Source: Pontibaca methylaminivorans (GTDB taxonomy: Bacteria > Pseudomonadota > Alphaproteobacteria > Rhodobacterales > Rhodobacteraceae). Taken from it: a stretch of 64,000 bases of DNA. The position numbers were made by a program, and so were the translations under genes. The DNA lies in contig NZ_FTPS01000001.1 in NCBI RefSeq assembly GCF_900156525.1, positions 2,170,001-2,234,000 on the forward strand. The letters run 5' to 3'. The notes below the pieces were generated by a model that was given only the letters and a program-made list of their open reading frames with translations, had not been told where the DNA came from and did not search any database. Below, piece after piece: positions 38,853 to 46,936 of the stretch (position 1 is its first letter; every line of letters begins with the position of its first letter).

Positions 38853-39505
38853 GCGCGCTGCTGCTGCGCGAGCTGCGCCTTGCGCTGCGGGCCGGGGGGG
38901 GCTTCGGGCTTGCGCTTGCGTTCTTCCTGATCGTGGCGGTTCTCGTGCCGCTCGGTGTCGGGCCGGAGGGCGCGCTGCTCGGCGCGATCGCGCCCGGGAT
39001 CCTCTGGCTCGGGGCGCTGCTCTCCTGCCTGCTGTCGCTTGACCGGCTGCTGGCGCTCGACTGGGAGGACGGCACGCTCGATCTTCTGGCGACGGCGCCG
39101 CTGCCGCTCGAATCGGTGCTGATCGTCAAGGCCGCCGCGCATTGGCTCACCACGGCGCTGCCGCTCGTGCTCGTCGCGCCGGTGCTCGGCCTGCTGCTGC
39201 ATCTGCCGGGGCCGGCGCATGTCTGGCTGGTGGTCTCGCTCGCGGCCGGCACGCCGGCGCTGTCGATGATCGGCACGTTCGGCGCCGCGCTCACCGTCGG
39301 GCTCAAGCGCGGCGGGCTGCTGCTCAGCCTGCTCGTGCTGCCGCTCTATGTGCCGAGCCTGATCTTCGGCGCCGAAGTGGTGCGCCGGGGCGGGGAGGGA
39401 CTCGCGACCTCGACCCCGCTCATGCTGCTGGCCGGAATCAGCGCCGCCTCGGTCGCCCTGCTGCCCTTTGCCAGTGCCGCGGTCCTGCGCGTCAATCTGC
39501 GCTAG
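38849..39505 (+). CDS. ccmB: Heme exporter permease CcmB
   Basis: This 218-residue protein has six hydrophobic helices and starts with the typical [14 protein letters not shown] amphipathic segment. [18 protein letters not shown] and [10 protein letters not shown]-type sequences match CcmB. It forms the membrane part of the CcmA ABC complex. Confidence 0.93.
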   Translation: MSALLLRELRLALRAGGGFGLALAFFLIVAVLVPLGVGPEGALLGAIAPGILWLGALLSCLLSLDRLLALDWEDGTLDLLATAPLPLESVLIVKAAAHWLTTALPLVLVAPVLGLLLHLPGPAHVWLVVSLAAGTPALSMIGTFGAALTVGLKRGGLLLSLLVLPLYVPSLIFGAEVVRRGGEGLATSTPLMLLAGISAASVALLPFASAAVLRVNLR

Positions 39506-39550
39506 GGAATGTGAATTGTCGTGCCGCGAGAGAAAGGCTAGAGAGCGCCC

Positions 39551-40300
39551 ATGTCGCTTTGGGAATATGCCAATCCGAAGAAATTCCTCGCCCTTTCGGA
39601 GCGGGTGATGCCGGTGCTCTGGGTGCTGGCGCTCGGGCTGCTCGTGGGTGGCCTCGCCTGGGGATTCTTCTTCACGCCGGATGATTACCGGCAGGGCTCC
39701 ACGGTGAAGATCATCTATCTGCACGTGCCCGCGGCGCTGCTGGCCATCAACATCTGGCTGATGATGCTTGCCGCCTCGCTGGTCTGGCTGATCCGCCGCC
39801 ACCATGTGAGCGCGCTGGCGGCCCGGGCCGCCGCGCCGATCGGGGCTGTGATGACGCTGATTGCGCTGGTGACGGGCGCGATCTGGGGGCAGCCTATGTG
39901 GGGCACCTGGTGGGAATGGGATCCGCGCCTCACCTCGTTCCTGATCCTGTTCCTGTTCTACCTTGGCTATATGGCGCTCTGGTCGGCGATCGACGATCCC
40001 GACACGGCGGCGGACCTGACCGGGGTGCTGTGCCTCGTCGGCTCGGTCTTTGCGCTGCTGTCGCGCTATGCGGTGAATTTCTGGAATCAGGGGCTGCATC
40101 AGGGGTCGTCCTTCCTGCGGGTGGCGGCGCTTGGCGGTGACAGCGCCGAGCGGGTCAGCAACGTGTTCTTCTATCCGCTCCTGACCTGCATCGCGGGCTT
40201 CGTGCTGCTGTTCCTTGCGCTGCTGCTTTACCGCACCGGGACCGAGATTCGCGCCCGCCGCATCAAGGCGCTGCTGGCCCGCGAAAGGATCGCCTCGTGA
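39551..40300 (+). CDS. ccmC: Cytochrome c maturation protein CcmC
   Basis: This 249-residue, six-TM heme-handling protein has the tryptophan-rich periplasmic WWD domain GQPMWGTWWEWDPRLTS and flanking histidines (YLHVPAALLAIN, NQGLHQGSSF). It attaches heme to CcmE. Its stop overlaps the ccmD GTG start. Confidence 0.95.
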   Translation: MSLWEYANPKKFLALSERVMPVLWVLALGLLVGGLAWGFFFTPDDYRQGSTVKIIYLHVPAALLAINIWLMMLAASLVWLIRRHHVSALAARAAAPIGAVMTLIALVTGAIWGQPMWGTWWEWDPRLTSFLILFLFYLGYMALWSAIDDPDTAADLTGVLCLVGSVFALLSRYAVNFWNQGLHQGSSFLRVAALGGDSAERVSNVFFYPLLTCIAGFVLLFLALLLYRTGTEIRARRIKALLARERIAS

Positions 40301-40446
40301 TCCCCGAGCTTGGAAAATACGCGCTTCCGGTGCTTTCGGCCTATGGCGCGACGATCGGCCTCCTGATCGCGCTGGTGCTGGCGTCGATCTGGCGCGGGCG
40401 GCGCGTGCGGACCATGATGCGCGAACTCGAGAAACGGATCGGATAG
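40297..40446 (+). CDS. ccmD: Heme exporter small protein CcmD
   Basis: This 49-residue gene starts at GTG 40297, overlapping the ccmC stop as GTGA, and ends at TAG 40444-40446. The product has ELGKYALPVLSAYGATIGLLIA, one TM helix (about 12-31) and a basic tail with RRVRTMMRELEKR. This is the standard CcmD pattern, Y(A)xPVLxAY near the N-terminus. It helps release holo-CcmE from CcmABC. Confidence 0.9.
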   Translation: MIPELGKYALPVLSAYGATIGLLIALVLASIWRGRRVRTMMRELEKRIG

Positions 40447-40447
40447 C

Positions 40448-40990
40448 ATGGCTCGACTCTCGCCGATGATGATCATCCCGCTGGCGATCTTCGCCGGTTT
40501 CGTTGGTCTTGCGCTGGTCGGGATGATGCGTGAAGACCCGGAGGCGCTGCCCTCGGCCCGCCTGAACCAGCCGGCCCCCGCGGTGCAGGTCGAGGCGATG
40601 CAGGGAGAACCCGGCTTTACCGATGCCGACCTGCGCGACGGGCAGGTGAAGCTTGTGAATTTCTGGGCAAGCTGGTGCGCGCCCTGCCGGGTCGAGCATC
40701 CGAACCTGACCGCACTGGCGCAAGAGGGCATCCCGGTCCTTGGCGTGAACTACAAGGACAAGCCCGAAAATGCCCGCGCCTTCCTGGACGAACTGGGCAA
40801 TCCCTATGCCGCGCTCGGCGCGGACCGGTCGGGGCGCATGGCGCTTGACTGGGGCGTTTACGGCGTGCCCGAAACCTATGTGATCGGGGCTGACGGCACC
40901 GTGCTCATGCGCTTTGCCGGCCCGGTCACCCAGCGCGTGATCGACGAGAAATTCCGCCCGCTTCTGGAACGGCAAACGGCTGCCGACTAG
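40448..40990 (+). CDS. ccmG: Thiol:disulfide oxidoreductase CcmG (DsbE)
   Basis: This 180-residue membrane-anchored thioredoxin-fold protein has an N-terminal anchor at about 6-26, active site ASWCAPCRVEHP (WCAPC) and the family GVNYKDKPENARAFL and GVPETYVI blocks. It reduces apocytochrome c or CcmH using electrons from CcdA. It lies one base after ccmD. CcmE, CcmF and CcmH are not in this window. Confidence 0.94.
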   Translation: MARLSPMMIIPLAIFAGFVGLALVGMMREDPEALPSARLNQPAPAVQVEAMQGEPGFTDADLRDGQVKLVNFWASWCAPCRVEHPNLTALAQEGIPVLGVNYKDKPENARAFLDELGNPYAALGADRSGRMALDWGVYGVPETYVIGADGTVLMRFAGPVTQRVIDEKFRPLLERQTAAD

Positions 40991-40994
40991 GCCG

Positions 40995-41034
40995 TAAACT
41001 CATAAACTCATAAACTCATAAACTCATAAACTCT
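40995..41034. repeat. Octamer tandem repeat (TAAACTCA)x4 plus one variant
   Basis: Four exact copies of TAAACTCA run from 40995 to 41026, followed by TAAACTCT to 41034, four bases after the ccmG stop. Such an array is prone to slippage. It marks a shift from GC-rich to AT-richer DNA leading to the acetyltransferase gene. Confidence 0.95.
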
Positions 41035-41155
41035 CAGCCACAGCCGCATTGAGCCGAGTTGGCCATGGCGACCCTTACTCGGGATCGGCGGCGAAGCATA
41101 AGCCTTTTCAGCGGCTCTCTTCACTCAGTTAATCAAAATATCATATCCTGAGACC

Positions 41156-41593
41156 ATGACTGTGATCCGACGTTCCCGCCCCGCCGACTGGCCCCGCATC
41201 ATCGAAATTTGGCGAGGCGCGGTTGACGCTACTCATGACTTTCTAACGCCTGAGGATCGTCTCGCCATTGACGAACTGGTGTGCGGTTTCCTTCCGCAGG
41301 CTCCACTCTGGCTAGCGGTTGATGAACATGACTACCCGTTGGCCTTTATGCTGATCGACGATGGACACATGGAGGCTCTGTTTGTTGATCCCGCCCGGCG
41401 CGGAACCGGTATTGGTGCTGCCCTGGTGCAGCACGGCCTGACGCTTCATTCCCAAATGACAACCGATGTCAACGAGCAGAATGGTCAAGCTGTTCGCTTC
41501 TATGAACGAATGGGATTCAGACGGACAGGCCGCTCGCCCATCGACGGACAGGGCAGGCCATATCCGCTCATCCACCTGGAATGTTCGAGCTGA
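41156..41593 (+). CDS. GNAT family N-acetyltransferase (YjaB-like)
   Basis: This 145-residue acetyltransferase closely follows YjaB: SVDATHDFL-type start (GAVDATHDFLTPEDR), LVCGFLPQAPLWLAVDE, HMEALFVDPARRGTGIGAAL with the acetyl-CoA loop RRGTGIG, and the ending VNEQNGQAVRFYERMGFRRTGRSPIDGQGRPYPLIHL. Base composition is lower in GC than that of its neighbours and it follows an AT-rich gap, suggesting recent acquisition. The substrate is unknown. Confidence 0.85.
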   Translation: MTVIRRSRPADWPRIIEIWRGAVDATHDFLTPEDRLAIDELVCGFLPQAPLWLAVDEHDYPLAFMLIDDGHMEALFVDPARRGTGIGAALVQHGLTLHSQMTTDVNEQNGQAVRFYERMGFRRTGRSPIDGQGRPYPLIHLECSS

Positions 41594-41684
41594 TTGGCCG
41601 CCCTCCGGGCATCAGACCCGGCAGCTTCATTGTGCTGAAATTAATGGGTTCACGGGCCTGGACAGCCCCCGGGGGGTGCAGTTG

Positions 41685-42197
41685 TCAGCCTCTGCGCGGC
41701 GAGCGGTCGTTGCGGATGTCGCGCACCGCGAGGACGGGCGAGGCGTCGATGTCTTCTGCATTCAGCAGCGCCGCCACCCGCTCGAGCGAGGCGACAAGCT
41801 GCGCCTGTTCCCAGTCGGCAAGCTGTTCGAAGGCGCGCACATATTGCAGTTGCAACGCATCGGGCGCGCTTTCCACGGCGGCAAGGCCCGCATCGGTGAT
41901 GGTCACATCGACCTGCCGGCGGTCGGTGCGTGACGGCACGCGGGTGACGAAACCATTGCGCTCGAGCCGGTCCACCAGCGCCGAGATCGTGGCCTGGGTC
42001 ACGCCCATCCGGGTCGAGAGCATCTTGGGCGTCGCGCCCGCCCGCGGATTCGCCGCCACGAGCTGCAGCACGCGCAGCTGGGCCGGAGAAAGGCCGGCGG
42101 CCTGCGCAAGCTTGCGTTCGTAAAGCTCGGTCGCGCGGAGAATGCGCCGCAAAGCGACCAGACTTTCGTCGGTGCGGTTTCTGGAGGATGTCGCCAT
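41685..42197 (-). CDS. ectR: MarR family regulator of ectoine genes (EctR-like)
   Basis: This 170-residue MarR-type winged-helix protein has LSPAQLRVLQLVAANP, TPKMLSTRMGVTQATISALVDRLERNG as the recognition helix region, and a RVPSRTDRRQVDVTIT wing. It is divergent from ectABC-ask, the position of EctR in methylotrophs and other halotolerant bacteria, where it represses ect at low salinity. ATG 42197 starts the conserved part; a longer frame runs back over the ect promoter and is rejected. Confidence 0.85.
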   Translation of the reverse strand: MATSSRNRTDESLVALRRILRATELYERKLAQAAGLSPAQLRVLQLVAANPRAGATPKMLSTRMGVTQATISALVDRLERNGFVTRVPSRTDRRQVDVTITDAGLAAVESAPDALQLQYVRAFEQLADWEQAQLVASLERVAALLNAEDIDASPVLAVRDIRNDRSPRRG

Positions 42198-42234
42198 ATG
42201 CGGAGTGTCGCATGTGACGCCGAGGTAAGGCAAC

Positions 42235-42263
42235 GGGATAAATAGATAGACAAGCGATGTAAA
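42235..42263 (-). promoter_or_regulatory. Candidate ectR promoter
   Basis: On the minus strand TTTACA (42263-42258), a 17-bp spacer and TATCCC (42240-42235) form a sigma70-like promoter 38 bp before ectR. The heptamer GCTTGTC lies in the spacer (42255-42249) and recurs on the ectA side. Confidence 0.45.
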
Positions 42264-42307
42264 AATTGCGGCCCTTTCCGTGCGCAATCCATAAATTACA
42301 CATGATT

Positions 42308-42335
42308 TTGTATGGTTATGCGGCAAACCTAATGT
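42308..42335 (+). promoter_or_regulatory. Candidate ectABC-ask promoter
   Basis: TTGTAT (42308-42313), 16 bp, then TAATGT (42330-42335) gives a sigma70-like promoter with a leader of about 66 nt before ectA. GCTTGTC at 42377-42383 lies within this leader and may be an EctR site. Confidence 0.45.
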
Positions 42336-42407
42336 AGACATGAGAGCTTGAAATTTCAGACCACCTGCATTATTTAGCTTGTCGAACGAAAGTAGAGGGA
42401 CCAGACC

Positions 42408-42947
42408 ATGCCGAAAGACGCTGAAGAACCCCGAACCCGGATGCCCCGCCTGCGCAAACCTGTTGCGCGGGACGGGGCCGAAATCTGGGAGCTTGTGCGC
42501 CGTTGCAAGCCGCTCGATGAAAATTCGATGTATTGCAACCTCGTCCAGGCCGAGCACTTTCGTGACACCTGCGTGCTTGCCGAAGACCCCGACACCGGCG
42601 CCTTGCTCGGCTGGATCTCGGGCCATCTGATCCCGGGCACGGGCGCGCTTTTCGTCTGGCAGGTCGCGGTCAGCCCCGAGGGGCGCGGGCAGGGGCTTGG
42701 ATGCCGGATGCTCGCCGAACTGGTGAGCCGCCCCGAATGCGGTTCCGCGCAGGAAATGTGCACCACCATCACCCGCGACAATCAGGCGTCATGGGCGCTG
42801 TTCCGCCGTTTCGCCCGCGACATCGGCGGCACGCTGAGCGAAGCCCCGCATTTCGAACGCGACGCGCATTTTGACGGGCGGCACGCGACCGAACATCTGG
42901 TCACGATCAGCCTGCCTGCTGAGAGTTCCGCGAAAAGAGCGGCCTGA
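42408..42947 (+). CDS. ectA: L-2,4-diaminobutyrate acetyltransferase EctA
   Basis: This 179-residue GNAT enzyme acetylates diaminobutyrate at the gamma amino group, step two of ectoine synthesis. LDENSMYCNLVQAEHF, the acetyl-CoA loop SPEGRGQGLG and CTTITRDNQASWALFRRFA are characteristic. It heads ectA-ectB-ectC-ask, with 45 bp to ectB. Confidence 0.96.
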   Translation: MPKDAEEPRTRMPRLRKPVARDGAEIWELVRRCKPLDENSMYCNLVQAEHFRDTCVLAEDPDTGALLGWISGHLIPGTGALFVWQVAVSPEGRGQGLGCRMLAELVSRPECGSAQEMCTTITRDNQASWALFRRFARDIGGTLSEAPHFERDAHFDGRHATEHLVTISLPAESSAKRAA

Positions 42948-42992
42948 GCGCGTCATTCCATCCCGATCCGACCTTCAATGAAAGGAAGACCC

Positions 42993-44285
42993 ATGCCCCT
43001 GAGCATGAACGATAACGCTGTTTCCATTTTCAAGCGCCGCGAAAGCGCCGCGCGCTCCTATTGCCGCAGTATCCCGGCGCTGTTCACCCGCGCCAGCGGT
43101 TCGACCCTGACCACCGCCGAGGGGCGGGAGTATATCGACTTTCTCGCCGGCTGCTCGTCGCTCAACTACGGGCATAACGATCCGGACATGAAGCAGGCGC
43201 TGATCGACCATATCGCGGAGGACGGGCTGGCCCACAGTCTCGACCTGCATACCGACGCCAAGGGCGCGTTCCTGACCGCTTTCGAGCGCCATATCCTGCG
43301 CCCGCGCGACATGGATCACCGCGTCATGTTCACCGGACCGACCGGCGCCAATGCGGTCGAGGCGGCGATGAAGATCGCCCGCAAGGTGACGGGCCGGAAC
43401 AACATCATCGCCTTCACCAACGGCTTTCACGGCGTCACGCTCGGCGCGCTTGCCGCGACCGGCAACGGCTATCATCGTGGCGGCGCCGGGGCGGATCTGG
43501 GCGGCGTGACGCGGATTCCTTATGACGGCTTCCTTGGCGACGAGGTGGACAGCGCCGATTATCTCGAGGCCATGCTGACGGATTCGTCCTCGGGCGTCGA
43601 TGCTCCGGCGGCGGTCATCTTCGAAACCGTGCAGGGCGAGGGCGGACTCAATGCCGCAAGCCGCGAATGGATCGAGCGTGTGGCGAAACTCGCCCGTGAT
43701 CATGGCGCGCTGCTGATCATCGACGACATTCAGGCCGGCTGCGGCCGCACGGGCACGTTCTTTTCCTTCGAGGGAATGGATATTCAGCCCGACATCGTCA
43801 CCATGGCGAAATCCATCTCGGGCTTTGGCCTGCCGATGGCGCTGACGCTGGTGCGCCCGGAACACGACGTGTTCGGCCCGGCCGAGCATAACGGAACCTT
43901 CCGCGGCAATTCGCATGCCTTCGTCACCGCCCGCGTCGCGATCGAGAAATTCTGGGCCGACGATGCCTTCCAGACGGAACTGGCCGAGAAGGCCGAGCTT
44001 CTGACCGAGGGGCTGCGGCGCATGGCCGACGTGGTGCCGGGCGCCCGGCTCAAGGGGCGCGGCCTCATGCAGGGGGTCGATGTGGGCAGCGGTGAACTCG
44101 CCGGTGAAATCTGTGCCCATGCCTTCGAGCAGGGGCTCGTGATCGAGACCTCGGGTTCGGACGATCAGGTGGTGAAGGTGCTGGCGCCGCTCACGACCCC
44201 GGCCGAGACCTTCCGCAAGGGGCTCGACATCATGTTCGACGCCACACGCGCCGTGACCGCAAAAACCAGCATCGCCGCGGAGTGA
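42993..44285 (+). CDS. ectB: Diaminobutyrate-2-oxoglutarate transaminase EctB
   Basis: This 430-residue PLP class III aminotransferase makes L-2,4-diaminobutyrate from aspartate semialdehyde, the first ectoine step. FLAGCSSLNYGHNDP, FTGPTGANAVEAAMKIARK, FETVQGEGGLN, IDDIQAGCGRTG and MAKSISGFG (PLP lysine) are visible. AAAGGAAG precedes ATG 42993; an ATG 15 bases upstream is part of that ribosome-binding region. Confidence 0.96.
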   Translation: MPLSMNDNAVSIFKRRESAARSYCRSIPALFTRASGSTLTTAEGREYIDFLAGCSSLNYGHNDPDMKQALIDHIAEDGLAHSLDLHTDAKGAFLTAFERHILRPRDMDHRVMFTGPTGANAVEAAMKIARKVTGRNNIIAFTNGFHGVTLGALAATGNGYHRGGAGADLGGVTRIPYDGFLGDEVDSADYLEAMLTDSSSGVDAPAAVIFETVQGEGGLNAASREWIERVAKLARDHGALLIIDDIQAGCGRTGTFFSFEGMDIQPDIVTMAKSISGFGLPMALTLVRPEHDVFGPAEHNGTFRGNSHAFVTARVAIEKFWADDAFQTELAEKAELLTEGLRRMADVVPGARLKGRGLMQGVDVGSGELAGEICAHAFEQGLVIETSGSDDQVVKVLAPLTTPAETFRKGLDIMFDATRAVTAKTSIAAE

Positions 44286-44289
44286 CATC

Positions 44290-44685
44290 ATGATCGTTCG
44301 CGATTTCAATGAACTGAAACACACCGACAAGGCGGTTTCCGATGCGCGCTGGACCTCGGTGCGGATGCTTCTGGCCGACGACGGGATGGGATTTTCCTTT
44401 CACATCACCGTGATCGAGGCCCGTTCGGAACATCAGTTCCATTACAAGCATCACTTCGAAAGCGTCTATTGCGTCTCGGGCCGGGGTTCGATCACGGACC
44501 TCGGCACCGGAGAAACCCACGAGATCCGCCCGGGCGTGATGTATGCGCTGAACCTGAACGACAGGCATGTCGTGCGGGCCGAGGAAGAACTGGTCCTGGC
44601 CTGCGTGTTCAACCCGCCCGTCACCGGAACCGAAGTGCACCGAGAGGATGGATCCTACGCGCCGGCGCAAGAACTGGTCGGCTGA
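44290..44685 (+). CDS. ectC: Ectoine synthase EctC
   Basis: This 131-residue cupin cyclises N-gamma-acetyl-diaminobutyrate to ectoine. GFSFHITVIEARSEHQFHYKHHFE carries the metal ligands, with CVSGRGSI, YALNLNDRHVVRAEEEL and CVFNPPVTGTEVHREDGSY following, all typical. It lies 4 bp after ectB. No ectoine hydroxylase (ectD) follows, so the product is probably ectoine itself. Confidence 0.97.
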   Translation: MIVRDFNELKHTDKAVSDARWTSVRMLLADDGMGFSFHITVIEARSEHQFHYKHHFESVYCVSGRGSITDLGTGETHEIRPGVMYALNLNDRHVVRAEEELVLACVFNPPVTGTEVHREDGSYAPAQELVG

Positions 44686-44691
44686 CATATC

Positions 44692-46128
44692 ATGACCCAA
44701 TCAAATCACACCGTGGAAAAGATCGGCGGAACCTCCATGTCGCGGCTCGACGAGTTGCGCGACACCCTGTTCACCGCCGGCCGCTCGGGGGACGAACTTT
44801 ACAACCGCGTCTTCGTGGTCTCGGCCTTCGGCGGCATCAGCGACCTGCTGCTTGAACACAAGAAGACCGGCAAGCCCGGCGTCTATGGCGAATTTGCCAG
44901 CGCCGACAACCACCATGGCTGGCACGAGGCACTGACCCGCGTGAGCGCGGCCATGAATGCGGCGCACAAGGCGGTGCTCGACCACCCCGCCGACGTGGCC
45001 CAGGCCGACGATTTCGTGCAGGAACGTATCGAGGGGGCGCGCAACTGCCTTGTCGATCTTCAGCGTCTCTGTTCCTACGGCCATTTCCGCCTGTCCGAAC
45101 ATCTGCTGCAGATCCGCGAGCTTCTGGCCGGGCTGGGCGAGGCGCATTCCGCCTTTGTCACCGCGCTCATGCTGCAACGCGCCGGCATCGACGCGCGCCA
45201 TGTCGACCTGAGCGGCTGGCGTGACGACGGCGGCGTGAACCTGGACCAGCGCATCAGGGATGCGATGGATGGCATTGATGTAACGAAAGAAATGCCCATC
45301 GTCACCGGCTATGCCCAATGTGTCGAGGGCCTCATGCGCGAATATGACCGTGGCTATTCCGAGGTGACGTTTTCCCGGCTTGCGGCGCTGACCGGTGCGC
45401 GCGAGGCGATCATTCACAAGGAATTCCACCTCTCCTCGGCCGATCCGAAGCTGGTCGGCGCCGATGCCGTGCGCAAGCTCGGGCAGGCGAATTACGATGT
45501 GGCGGACCAGTTGTCCAACATGGGGATGGAGGCGATCCACCCGAGCGCCGCCAAGACCCTGCGCCAGGCCGGGGTGCCGCTGCGCGTGACCAACGCGTTC
45601 GAACCCCAGGATCCGGGCACGCTGATCGACGACCGGCCTGCGGAACGGCCGGCGGTCGAGATCGTCACAGGGCTCGACATCATCGCGCTCGAAGTGTTCG
45701 AGCAGGACATGGTGGGGGCCAAGGGCTATGACGCGGGGATTCTGGACGTGCTGACGCGCCACAAGGTGCGGATCGTGTCGAAAGTGTCGAATGCCAACAC
45801 GATCACCCATTACGTGGACAGTTCGCTCAAGACCATGCGGCGGGTCGAGCGCGACATCGCCGCGCTGTTCCCCTCGGCGACGATTTCCTCGCGCACGCTG
45901 GCCATGGCCTCGGTGATCGGGCGCGATCTTTCGGGGCTCTCGGTGCTGACCCGGGGGCTCGTCGCCATCGGTGAGGCGGGACACGAGGTGCTCGGCGCCT
46001 CACAGGGGCCGCGCAACGTGGATGTGCAGTTCATCCTCGACCGCGACCAGCTCGCCCCGGTGATCAAGGCGCTGCACCGCGTCTTTGTCGAGGAAGAAGA
46101 CAGTGCGGGGTTGCGCCGCGCGGCCTGA
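44692..46128 (+). CDS. ask: Ectoine-linked aspartate kinase Ask_Ect
   Basis: This 478-residue aspartokinase of the specialised Ask_Ect type starts the pathway by making aspartyl phosphate. VEKIGGTSMSR is the N-terminal K(F/I)GG(T)S motif; VVSAFGGISDLLLEHKKTG, IVTGYAQCVEGLM and EVTFSRLAALTGA follow. The ACT region ends the protein. The ectABC-ask order means the precursor supply is induced with the pathway and is probably free of normal feedback control. It lies 6 bp after ectC. Confidence 0.95.
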   Translation: MTQSNHTVEKIGGTSMSRLDELRDTLFTAGRSGDELYNRVFVVSAFGGISDLLLEHKKTGKPGVYGEFASADNHHGWHEALTRVSAAMNAAHKAVLDHPADVAQADDFVQERIEGARNCLVDLQRLCSYGHFRLSEHLLQIRELLAGLGEAHSAFVTALMLQRAGIDARHVDLSGWRDDGGVNLDQRIRDAMDGIDVTKEMPIVTGYAQCVEGLMREYDRGYSEVTFSRLAALTGAREAIIHKEFHLSSADPKLVGADAVRKLGQANYDVADQLSNMGMEAIHPSAAKTLRQAGVPLRVTNAFEPQDPGTLIDDRPAERPAVEIVTGLDIIALEVFEQDMVGAKGYDAGILDVLTRHKVRIVSKVSNANTITHYVDSSLKTMRRVERDIAALFPSATISSRTLAMASVIGRDLSGLSVLTRGLVAIGEAGHEVLGASQGPRNVDVQFILDRDQLAPVIKALHRVFVEEEDSAGLRRAA

Positions 46129-46183
46129 ACGGTTGCGGCAGTTCCCGCGCGTCGCGCGGTGCCTTGAGATACAAGTGAAAAAC

Positions 46184-46209
46184 GCCACCCGGATTCGGGT
46201 GGCGCTTTG
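46184..46209 (+). terminator. Intrinsic terminator of the ect operon
   Basis: A perfect 8-bp stem GCCACCCG/CGGGTGGC with loop GATT lies 55 bp after ask and is followed by GCTTTG. On the opposite strand the stem is preceded by GAAAAAC in the plus reading, giving a T run there, so it may also stop ridA transcripts. Confidence 0.8.
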
Positions 46210-46298
46210 CCGTGTGATAGTTCTTGCGGATCGGGTCGATCAGCCGGCACATTTGATGAAGCGCCGGCCGGGATCACCGGCCCGCGCCTGCGAGCGGA

Positions 46299-46649
46299 TC
46301 AGGACTCCGGCAGTGCCGCGACGATGATGATCTCGACGCGGGCGCCGGGCACCGCGACGCTGACCTGGCCGCAGTTGCGGGTCGGCGCGCAGCCCTCGGG
46401 AACCCAGGCGTCCCAGACCTCGTTCACGGCATCATAGTCGCCCATGTCGTGCAGCCAGAGCGTGGCCTGCAGCAGGTGCCGCTTGTCGGTGCCGGCTTCC
46501 GCCAGCAGCGCGTCGATCCGCGCAAGGCAGCTATGAGTCTGGTCCGTGACCGTGTCGCCCTCGCCGACCTGACCGGTCAGATAAACGACGCCGTTGTGGC
46601 GCAGGACGGGGCTGGAGCGGGTTTTGGTGCGAAACCGTTCGATGGTCAT
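46299..46649 (-). CDS. RidA family enamine/imine deaminase-like protein
   Basis: This 116-residue YjgF/YER057c/UK114-family protein shows VVYLTGQVGEGDTVTDQ, LLQATLWLHDMGDYDAVNEVWDAWVP, and RNCGQVSVAVPGARVEIIIVA with the key Arg and Glu. RidA members hydrolyse reactive enamines or imines. It differs from canonical RidA in the APTRNC segment, which normally reads PARS, so it is a divergent subgroup. A truncated gene lies just upstream on the same strand. Confidence 0.88.
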   Translation of the reverse strand: MTIERFRTKTRSSPVLRHNGVVYLTGQVGEGDTVTDQTHSCLARIDALLAEAGTDKRHLLQATLWLHDMGDYDAVNEVWDAWVPEGCAPTRNCGQVSVAVPGARVEIIIVAALPES

Positions 46650-46676
46650 GTCTCGTCTCTTTCAGTTTACCAAAGA

Positions 46677-46853
46677 TCAACGGACGGTCTTGCCCGCCCC
46701 GCCCGAAAGGTCAAGGGCGCCCCCGATCGGCCGGCCGACGCCCCGGCCCGGCGGGTCCGTGACCGTCTCCGCGCGGAATATGCTCTGCCAGGCCTTGGAG
46801 GTCGGGTCGAGGCCGATGCGTTCCGGACTCGGGAAGCCGCGTTTCCGCAGAAG
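46677..46853 (-). pseudogene. 3' remnant of a gene formerly upstream of ridA
   Basis: A 58-codon frame ends at TGA (plus 46677-46679), 27 bp before ridA. It reads as coding in this frame only: third positions are strongly GC and the sequence (GFPSPERIGLDPTSKAWQSI, then FRAETVTDPPG) looks like the tail of an enzyme. It is closed upstream by a TAA at plus 46854-46856, and no start or further domain exists. I cannot name the family. The likely reading is that its 5' part was lost when the tetR-acrAB segment arrived. Confidence 0.5.
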
Positions 46854-46882
46854 TTACGCGTGCAAAGCATAAAGTTTCCAGC

Positions 46883-46911
46883 TTGACCTTCTTTTTTGAT
46901 TTCCATACGAA
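46883..46911 (+). promoter_or_regulatory. Promoter of tetR-acrAB
   Basis: TTGACC (46883-46888), 17 bp, and TACGAA (46906-46911) make a good sigma70-type promoter. Predicted initiation near 46918 places the start codon at 46937 in the transcript and excludes the longer tetR frame from 46883. Confidence 0.6.
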
Positions 46912-46936
46912 CGGTCGGACTGAAATGAGGATCACC

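Noticed and set aside
46883-46936. Longer TetR start at TTG 46883
   Set aside because: The codon is the first triplet of a good -35 hexamer with a matching -10 downstream; ATG 46937 has a proper ribosome-binding site.
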